44,398 nucleotides of DNA from a virus, in IMG/VR virus record IMGVR_UViG_3300001844_000102, positions 1-44,398 of that record; one strand, written 5' to 3'. This document shows, piece after piece, positions 38,639-44,398 of this stretch. The notes under the pieces are model-generated. The model made no database searches, was not told the origin of the DNA, and was given only the letters and a program-made list of their open reading frames with translations. Positions within the stretch are counted from its first letter, which is position 1, and the number at the start of each line of letters is the position of its first letter. The position numbers and the translations under genes are program-made.

Positions 38639-39685
38639 ATGGGAAAAAACTTGAAATACGGCGAATTTGAGTTCGCCCCATCACCAGCCCGTCCAACGGC
38701 TCGTCCAGTCTCGACCGCAAGGTCTACAAAAGGCATCCCAAAGGCCATGTACGGTGCACCGCATGCCATGAAAAAGGGCGGAATGTACAAAGGCTACGCT
38801 GAGGGCGGCATGAAAAAGTCTGATGACAAGAGTGCCGTTGAAAAAGCCTTGAATTGGCTGGGGTCGCAGGGTTATTCCCCATCTGACCTGGCGGCGGCCG
38901 TAGGACGCCGTTTATTGCCTGTTGGTGCAGCCTTGTACTCAGATGAACTGAACTCCAACGAAGCCGAAGAACTTCGCAAGCTTCGCTCAATGCCTGCGGC
39001 AGCTGGCAAAAAAGCCGACGGCGGTTTAGTTGGTTATGCTGCAGGCGGCCCAAAAATGCCAGCCAAGCGTGAACCTGAAGCCATGGTCCGCAAGGAAGTG
39101 GCCTTGCTGCGCAAAGCCGGCTCACCGAAGGCTCTGATTCAGCACGAAATGCGTGAAATTAGGGGCAAACGTGACACCCCGGTAACCAAAAAGGCTGAAG
39201 TATCCATGCTGCGCAAGGCAAAAGCCCCTCTGACCATGATCAGAGAGGAAATGGCTGAGCCGGTCGGACTGAAAACGGGCGGAATGACCAAGATGGAGCG
39301 CAAAGTCGGCAAGGTCATGGGCGAATTTAAGGCCGGAGATCTCCGTTCCGGATCAAAATCTGGTCCTGTGGTCAAAAACCGCAAGCAAGCCATCGCAATC
39401 GGTCTTTCTGAGGGCCGCAAAGCCCAAGGATATGCCAAAGGCGGCCAATATGCCGCAGAAGCACCCAAAAAGATGGCTTCTGAAGGCAAGGCCTTGAGCA
39501 AACTGGCCAAAAAGTACGGTGTTGAAACCCAGAAGTACGCTAAGGGAGGTTCCGTTGAAGCCAAGCTGGAAAAGCATGCAAATATGCCCGCCAGTAAGGC
39601 CCACGGTCCCGGTGCAGCTGCAAAGCTTGCTAAAGGTGGTGTGCCGACGTTCTCAAGAGTACCAAAATTTGGACAGATGAAGTAA
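38639..39685 (+). CDS. Lys/Gly-rich virion protein with repeated YAxGG motifs
   Basis: 348 residues; ATG 38639 with AAAAGGAAA upstream is preferred over the in-frame ATG at 38603, which lies in the preceding gene. Basic, low complexity, with short motifs MKKGGMYKGYAEGGMKK, GYAAGGPKM, LKTGGMTKM, GYAKGGQYAAE, KYAKGGSVEAKL, LAKGGVPTF. The segments VRKEVALLRKAGSPKALIQHE and KKAEVSMLRKAKAPLTMIREE are an internal helical duplication. No enzyme motif. Packed basic virion protein or ejected protein inferred. Confidence 0.7.
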   Translation: MGKNLKYGEFEFAPSPARPTARPVSTARSTKGIPKAMYGAPHAMKKGGMYKGYAEGGMKKSDDKSAVEKALNWLGSQGYSPSDLAAAVGRRLLPVGAALYSDELNSNEAEELRKLRSMPAAAGKKADGGLVGYAAGGPKMPAKREPEAMVRKEVALLRKAGSPKALIQHEMREIRGKRDTPVTKKAEVSMLRKAKAPLTMIREEMAEPVGLKTGGMTKMERKVGKVMGEFKAGDLRSGSKSGPVVKNRKQAIAIGLSEGRKAQGYAKGGQYAAEAPKKMASEGKALSKLAKKYGVETQKYAKGGSVEAKLEKHANMPASKAHGPGAAAKLAKGGVPTFSRVPKFGQMK

Positions 39686-39753
39686 AATAAAAACAACACC
39701 CCCGGGTCTGCCACTTTCGGCAAGCCGCAACTTAACAAATAGGAGCAGATCCG

Positions 39754-40749
39754 GTGGCAGTTTCAGGCACAGTCAGCACGACGGTTTTCAACACGCGTAA
39801 GGTCATTGACCACGCGTACTGGCGTTGCCGCGTTCCCCCTGAAGGTATCACGTCAGAGCAGATTGCTTTTGCTCTTGACGCACTCTACTTGATCCTCAGC
39901 ATGCTAGCCAATCGTGGCTTGCAGCTCTGGTGTATTGAGCGCTACTTGATGCCCATCTATCAAGCGCAAGGGCTGATCACCATGCCCAACGGCATTGTGG
40001 ACATCCTCAACACCAACTTGCGCACCGTTGAAGTTGTGAACACTGGCGGAGCCGTAAACACATCTACTTCAACAACTTACCAAACTCTTTTCCCCACTGC
40101 AACTCAAGTCACGACCATCGGCATTAAATGGTCAGGGGCTTCTACAAGCTATGAGCTGCAAACGTCTCCAGATGGTGCCGGCTGGACCACGGTTGGTACC
40201 GAGGATGATCCAGGAGCCGTGGCGAATGACGTAACATGGGTTGACGTTCAAGGGTCCATAGCGAACCTCTATTTCAGAGTGAGAGCTACTGTCGGGACGC
40301 TGAACCAGACTCAAGTGCTGCTGGCCAACACGCCAAACGAGATCCCTATGGCTCGCTTGAACCGTGATGACTACGTCAACCTGCCCAACAAAGCATTTGA
40401 GGGCCGTCCGCTTCAATTCTGGGTTGATCGTTTGCTGAACAACCCTGTCTTGTATCTATGGCCTGTACCATCTGCCCAGTTTGTCTCTGCGCAAGTCGTT
40501 GTGTGGGTCAAGCGCTACATCATGGATGTAGGCAAGATGACGCAGGAAATTGAGGTCCCGCAGCGCTGGTATGATGCCATCGTCTATGTGTTGGCCTCAC
40601 GCGTGGCTGAAAAGACTCCAACCGTGGATCCTCAGATGATCGCCATCTTGGACCAGAAAGCGCAACGTGCCTTGCTGGAAGCCGAGAACGAAGAACGCGA
40701 CGACAGTCCGATCTATCTGACTCCCAACATTGCGGTGTACACGCGATGA
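39754..40749 (+). CDS. Head-tail connector (tail-tubular/gp4-like) with inserted beta domain
   Basis: 331 residues from GTG 39754 (AGGAG about eight bases upstream). The N-terminal helix bundle (FNTRKVIDHAYWRCRVPPE, ALDALYLILSMLANRG) and the C-terminal WVDRLLNNPVLYLWPVP, PQRWYDAIVYVLASRVAE match phage connector/tail-tubular-A-type proteins. Between about residues 90 and 190 lies a beta-rich insertion (IKWSGASTSYELQTSPDGAG, WVDVQGSIANLYFRVRA) resembling a discoidin (F5/8 type C) domain. The connector closes the head and attaches the tail; the insertion may project and bind a glycan (inference). Confidence 0.75.
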   Translation: MAVSGTVSTTVFNTRKVIDHAYWRCRVPPEGITSEQIAFALDALYLILSMLANRGLQLWCIERYLMPIYQAQGLITMPNGIVDILNTNLRTVEVVNTGGAVNTSTSTTYQTLFPTATQVTTIGIKWSGASTSYELQTSPDGAGWTTVGTEDDPGAVANDVTWVDVQGSIANLYFRVRATVGTLNQTQVLLANTPNEIPMARLNRDDYVNLPNKAFEGRPLQFWVDRLLNNPVLYLWPVPSAQFVSAQVVVWVKRYIMDVGKMTQEIEVPQRWYDAIVYVLASRVAEKTPTVDPQMIAILDQKAQRALLEAENEERDDSPIYLTPNIAVYTR

Positions 40750-41045
40750 GTATCTGGCTTGACACCCGTGGACGCAGCGTGCTGGGCATCGGCCTCTGCG
40801 CGCGTTGCAGCCGTAAGATGAGCCTTGACGAACTGTTCTCCGACCCTAATTCGCCCGGACTGCGGGTGTGCCGTGAAGACCTGGATCAGCTTGATCCTTA
40901 CCGCTTGCCGCCACGCCAGCCCGACAATATCACCTTGCCCTTCGTGAGGCCTGACACTCCCCTGAATACCGACCCATCTGGATTGGTGACCGAGGACGAC
41001 AACAGCTTCTTGATCGGTTCTAACGATCAGTATCTAGTGCCATGA
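40746..41045 (+). CDS. Conserved phage protein with CxxC motif (99 aa)
   Basis: ATGA overlap with the connector gene. MSIWLDTRGRSVLGIGLCARCSRKM, PGLRVC and DPYRLPPRQPD are very conserved in environmental phages; C18xxC21 plus the later Cys in LRVC suggest a small metal site. Function unknown. Tight coupling to connector and fibre genes implies a tail-assembly role. Confidence 0.8.
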   Translation: MSIWLDTRGRSVLGIGLCARCSRKMSLDELFSDPNSPGLRVCREDLDQLDPYRLPPRQPDNITLPFVRPDTPLNTDPSGLVTEDDNSFLIGSNDQYLVP

Positions 41046-43495
41046 CAGTACCATCGAACCTCGTACCGACGTCGATCACTCAGCTGCCGGTGGCCCCGAA
41101 CCCGACGTCGTCGGCGACCATGGTCTGCGTTATTGGCGGCATCACTTATCAGGTCCCCTTCATCGACCTGCAATCGACCGTCTCCGTCCCGGCTTCTCGT
41201 GAAATCAATACGGGCGGCGGCCTTCAAGGCGGTGGAGACTTATCCCAAAACCGTACCCTGAGCATCGCGACAGGTGGCGTGACCAGCGACAAGCTGGCCG
41301 TCAGCGGCGTCACTGCCAATACGTATGGTTCAGGGACCATGATTCCTGTTTTGACTATCAGCAATAAGGGCCTGGTCACGAACGCGACTGAGGTCGCCCT
41401 GGTCATTTCTGGATATGTTCCTGATACCCGCCAGATCATTGCTGGAACCGGTTTGACCGGAGGCGGCAACCTGCAAGCCAATCGGACGCTAACGGTTGGC
41501 TTTTCAGCTTTAACGCCTTCAGCCCTTGGATCTGCTTCGGCTGGCAGCTCAGATACGTCTGCCCGCGGTGACCACGTTCACCCGGCCCTAAACTTTGCAA
41601 ACCTGACTGAATATACCGGCCTGCTACCATTGACGCGTGGCGGAACAGGCAAGCAGATCAACACCCTCACGGGTGGGGCAGTGTGGTATTCTGACGGAAG
41701 CAACGGTTTTTTGCAGACGGCTCAAGGCTCTGTCGGTCAAGTTTTGGTCTCGAATGGATCTTCCGCGCCGTCCTGGGGCTCTGCGCTGATCGTCTCAAAC
41801 CAGCCAGCTAACTACGTCTACGCTGGCCCAACTTCTGGAGCAGCTGCCCCCACCGCCTTCCGCCTACTCGTCAACGACGACATTCCGTCGACCTTGACTG
41901 GCAAGACCATGAGCGGGGCTTTAAACACGTTCAGCGGCATCGCAAACGCGTCCCTGGTCAATTCTTCTGTGACTTTCAACGGTGTCACGGTGGCTTTGGG
42001 GGCTTCTGGAACGATTACCGCTGCTGCTACAAACGCCTTGACGATCGGGACCGGACTGTCTGGCACCAGCTATGATGGCTCGTCTCCGGTCACCATTGCC
42101 ATTGATTCGACTGTTGCCACCTTGACAGGAAGCCAGACGTTGACCAACAAGTCAATGTCTGGCGCAAGCAACACCTTCACAAACATCCCCAACTCAGCCC
42201 TGTCCAACTACACCATCTCTGGTGTGGCGTTGGGTGGAAACCTGTTTGGGTTGACGATTGGAACAGGGCTGACAGGTGGCAGTTATAACGGTTCGGGTGC
42301 GGTCACCGTGGCGATCGATTCCACGGTTGCCACCCTGACAGACACTCAAACCCTGACGAACAAGTCAATCAGCGGGTCAACCAACACGTTGAGCAATATT
42401 CCAAACTCGGCGCTGACTAACTCGTTGATTACACTGGGCACGACCAACATTGCGTTGGGCGGTACATCTTTGACGCCAGCAGGTCTGACATCGGTGACGG
42501 TTACGCAAGACCCTACATCAGCCTTACAACTGGCGACCAAGCAGTATGTGGACAACATTGCGTCTACTGGCTTGTATTACCATGCGCCAGTTCAAGCTGC
42601 GACTACGCAAAGCCTTGCCGCTCAGACGGGTGGCACGGTCACCTACAACAATGGCACGGCTGGTGTTGGTGCGACCATCACTCTATCTGTGGCTTTGACC
42701 ACATTGGATGGGTACAGCCTTGCTAACACAAACCGCATCTTGGTTAAAGACGAGGTCAACCAAGCCTACAATGGTGTTTATACATGGGCGACTGGCGGCA
42801 CTGTCCTGACCCGCTCAACTGACACCGATTCCTATGGCCCCGGCCCCGGCGACCTGAGCGAGAACGATTACTTCTTCGTGCAGAATGGCACGGTGAACAA
42901 GGGCAACTCGTACATCTGCGCAACGCAGGGCACGATCACCTTTGGCACAACGGCCATCACTTTCTCGCAGTTCAGCACCTCGCAGGTCTACTCTGCTGGT
43001 ACTGGACTGACGCTGACCAACACGACTTTCAGCATCACCAACACAGCGGTTACTGCTACAAGCTATGGCTCAGCAACCCAGGTAGGCACGTTTACAGTCA
43101 ATGCACAAGGTCAACTGACTGCCGCCGCAAACGTCACAGTCACCCCGGCTGTTGGCTCGATCACGGGCCTTGGCACTGGGGTTGCAACGGCTCTGGCCGT
43201 CAACACCGGATCTGCTGGGGCAGTCGTGCTGTTCAATGGAGCGCTTGGAACACCGTCGTCAGGCACCTTGACAAACGCGACAGGCTTGCCTTTGACTTCT
43301 GGCGTGACTGGCGTCTTGCCTGTTGCAAACGGCGGCACAAACGCCACAGCAACACCAACAGCGGGCGCCGTGGCGTATGGCGACGGTACAAAATACGCAT
43401 TCAGTGCAGCTGGCACATCTGGCCAATTTTTAATCTCAGGGGGTACCGGTTCACCCACCTGGACTGACACTATCCCTGGAGGAACCTACGCATGA
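41042..43495 (+). CDS. Tail fibre protein with internal repeats (817 aa)
   Basis: ATGA overlap with the previous gene. The Thr/Gly/Ser-rich beta-helical fibre sequence has GTGLTGGGNLQANRTLTV-type units, LPLTRGGTGK and LPVANGGTN boxes. Two clear long repeats (about 42043-42240 and 42256-42450) contain TVAIDSTVATLT...TLTNKS...NIPNSAL. LATKQYVDN and DEVNQAYNGVYTWATGG introduce a distinct domain around residue 500-640. The C-terminus (AFSAAGTSGQFLISGGTGSP) is a typical fibre end. It binds the host surface; no depolymerase motif recognised. Confidence 0.85.
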   Translation: MTVPSNLVPTSITQLPVAPNPTSSATMVCVIGGITYQVPFIDLQSTVSVPASREINTGGGLQGGGDLSQNRTLSIATGGVTSDKLAVSGVTANTYGSGTMIPVLTISNKGLVTNATEVALVISGYVPDTRQIIAGTGLTGGGNLQANRTLTVGFSALTPSALGSASAGSSDTSARGDHVHPALNFANLTEYTGLLPLTRGGTGKQINTLTGGAVWYSDGSNGFLQTAQGSVGQVLVSNGSSAPSWGSALIVSNQPANYVYAGPTSGAAAPTAFRLLVNDDIPSTLTGKTMSGALNTFSGIANASLVNSSVTFNGVTVALGASGTITAAATNALTIGTGLSGTSYDGSSPVTIAIDSTVATLTGSQTLTNKSMSGASNTFTNIPNSALSNYTISGVALGGNLFGLTIGTGLTGGSYNGSGAVTVAIDSTVATLTDTQTLTNKSISGSTNTLSNIPNSALTNSLITLGTTNIALGGTSLTPAGLTSVTVTQDPTSALQLATKQYVDNIASTGLYYHAPVQAATTQSLAAQTGGTVTYNNGTAGVGATITLSVALTTLDGYSLANTNRILVKDEVNQAYNGVYTWATGGTVLTRSTDTDSYGPGPGDLSENDYFFVQNGTVNKGNSYICATQGTITFGTTAITFSQFSTSQVYSAGTGLTLTNTTFSITNTAVTATSYGSATQVGTFTVNAQGQLTAAANVTVTPAVGSITGLGTGVATALAVNTGSAGAVVLFNGALGTPSSGTLTNATGLPLTSGVTGVLPVANGGTNATATPTAGAVAYGDGTKYAFSAAGTSGQFLISGGTGSPTWTDTIPGGTYA
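42043..42450 (+). repeat. Tandem protein-level duplication in tail fibre
   Basis: Two adjacent units of about 200 bases encode TGL(S/T)G(T/G)SY(D/N)GS...AIDSTVATLT...QTLTNKS(M/I)SG...N(I)PNSAL. The nucleotide sequences differ at many synonymous sites, so the duplication is older than the 20- to 27-bp repeats elsewhere in the window. Confidence 0.85.
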
Positions 43496-44398
43496 CCACG
43501 ATTCTGATCAAGAAAAAGGACACCGCTGGCGCTCCTGCTCCTGGTGACCTGACCAACTCGGCCGGTGGTACCGAGATTGCCGTTAACACAGCAACCAAGC
43601 GCATCTATACAAAAGACAGCGGCGGTAACGTTGTTGAACTCGCAACCAATGCCTCGTCGTCAACAATTGACCAGCTGACCGTTACCACGTCCGAGACTCT
43701 GTCTTATGGCACTGCCAACGGCGTAGCCTACCTGAACGGCTCCAAAGTCCTCACAACGGGGAGTGCGCTGCAATTCGACGGTAGCAACCTCGGCCTCGGG
43801 GTGACGCCGAGTGCGTGGAGTCAAGGTACTGCCTTTGAAATGTATCAAAAAGGTTATGGGCTTTGGAATGGCTCTGGAAGCCCGTCTAGCATTTACTTAA
43901 CCGCAAACACTTATTATAACGCAGGGTTTAAATACGCAAACACAGGCGGTTACGCAACAACGTACTACCAATACCAAGGTCAACACGTTTGGAATACAGC
44001 CCCCTCCGGCACAGCAGGCAATACCATCAGCTTCACGCAGGCGATGACGCTGGATGCGAGTGGGCGGCTTTTGGTGGGTGCCACTGCTACCGATTCAGGC
44101 GCACAGTTCCGTTTCCAATACACGGGCAGTAGTCAAAACGGTTTGCAATTATTTGATAACACAAATACATCTGGTAGTCTGTTTGCTATTTTTGGATACA
44201 ACACTGGGTCTGGAAATAACAACGCTGGCACGATTGCGCGTAACGGCACGGATAACGCCATTATTGTTAATGGCACTTCCTATCTTGCACTTGGCTCCAA
44301 CGGCTCCGAATGCGCCCGTATCGACTCCAGCGGCAACTTGCTGGTGGGGACGACGAGTGGGACTGGAAACGGAGAACGTATCTACTCCGTAACCTCAA
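43492..44398 (+). CDS. Tail fibre tip protein, 3' end cut by window
   Basis: ATG 43492 overlaps the previous stop (ATGA) with CTGGAGGAA upstream; the frame stays open to the last base (at least 302 codons). MTTILIKKKDTAGAPAPGDL, GGTEIAVNTATKRIYTKDSGG and the recurrent L(D)xSGxLLVG(A/T)T boxes (DASGRLLVGATA, DSSGNLLVGTTS) are typical of receptor-binding fibres that end in an intramolecular chaperone (Peptidase_S74). That end, if present, lies outside the window. Receptor binding inferred. Confidence 0.8.
   Translation, partial: MTTILIKKKDTAGAPAPGDLTNSAGGTEIAVNTATKRIYTKDSGGNVVELATNASSSTIDQLTVTTSETLSYGTANGVAYLNGSKVLTTGSALQFDGSNLGLGVTPSAWSQGTAFEMYQKGYGLWNGSGSPSSIYLTANTYYNAGFKYANTGGYATTYYQYQGQHVWNTAPSGTAGNTISFTQAMTLDASGRLLVGATATDSGAQFRFQYTGSSQNGLQLFDNTNTSGSLFAIFGYNTGSGNNNAGTIARNGTDNAIIVNGTSYLALGSNGSECARIDSSGNLLVGTTSGTGNGERIYSVTS

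Noticed and set aside
1-44398. tRNA genes or attachment sites
   Set aside because: No cloverleaf-like sequence with a TTC-A arm was noticed by eye and no integrase is present; a tRNA-finding program would be needed to exclude them.

Overview
The window reads as a 44.4-kb piece of a tailed double-stranded DNA bacteriophage genome. Almost every base is coding, start and stop codons commonly overlap (ATGA, TAATG), and no bacterial housekeeping gene, rRNA or tRNA was recognised. The gene set (terminase, long portal, GroES-like protein, scaffold, capsid, short-tail connector, fibres, very large internal virion proteins, family-A DNA polymerase) fits a podovirus-like environmental phage. The host is not identified. 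Promoter-like TTGCGC/CTGCGC plus TAGAAT boxes are reminiscent of Burkholderiales, so a freshwater betaproteobacterium is a reasonable guess only.

Layout. (1) 1-11751: end of the late region, with five large virion proteins of ejection/internal type. The first is cut by the window edge; the fourth carries a polyvalent-protein-type domain; the last two share a duplicated module. (2) 11752-12061: regulatory gap with composite element A and a sigma70-like promoter. (3) 12062-25141: one long rightward early/replication operon. It encodes a DUF932 protein, a methyltransferase, a MazG-like pyrophosphohydrolase, a dNMP kinase fused to a uracil-glycosylase-like domain, a ThyA-family enzyme with the residue expected of a dCMP hydroxymethylase, dCMP deaminase, DNA polymerase I, VRR-NUC nuclease, SSB-like protein, AEP primase and two helicases. 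(4) 25142-27177: accessory region with a lone leftward gene, a second copy of the early promoter/leader, small proteins including a truncated ImmA/IrrE-like domain, and three 20-bp repeats ending at a strong terminator. (5) 27175-27788: leftward two-gene operon with a probable regulator. (6) 27789-28100: element B, a second copy of element A. (7) 28101-44398: rightward head and tail genes from terminase to a tail fibre cut by the window edge.

How it fits together. The early operon would divert and rebuild the nucleotide pool (dCTP hydrolysis, dCMP deamination, probable hydroxymethyl-dCMP synthesis, dNMP phosphorylation) and copy the genome with its own polymerase, primase and helicases. The late genes package and build the virion. 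Elements A and B have nearly identical internal geometry and sit in front of the early and late operons, so a common regulator or phage polymerase probably acts on both. No lysis gene, integrase or RNA polymerase is recognisable; these may lie outside the window.

Most notable: duplicated elements A/B, the tandem MNHRE minigenes or small RNA at 27.06-27.18 kb, the predicted cytosine-hydroxymethylation cassette, and paralogous virion proteins with a constant module, a Tat-like motif and divergent C-termini.
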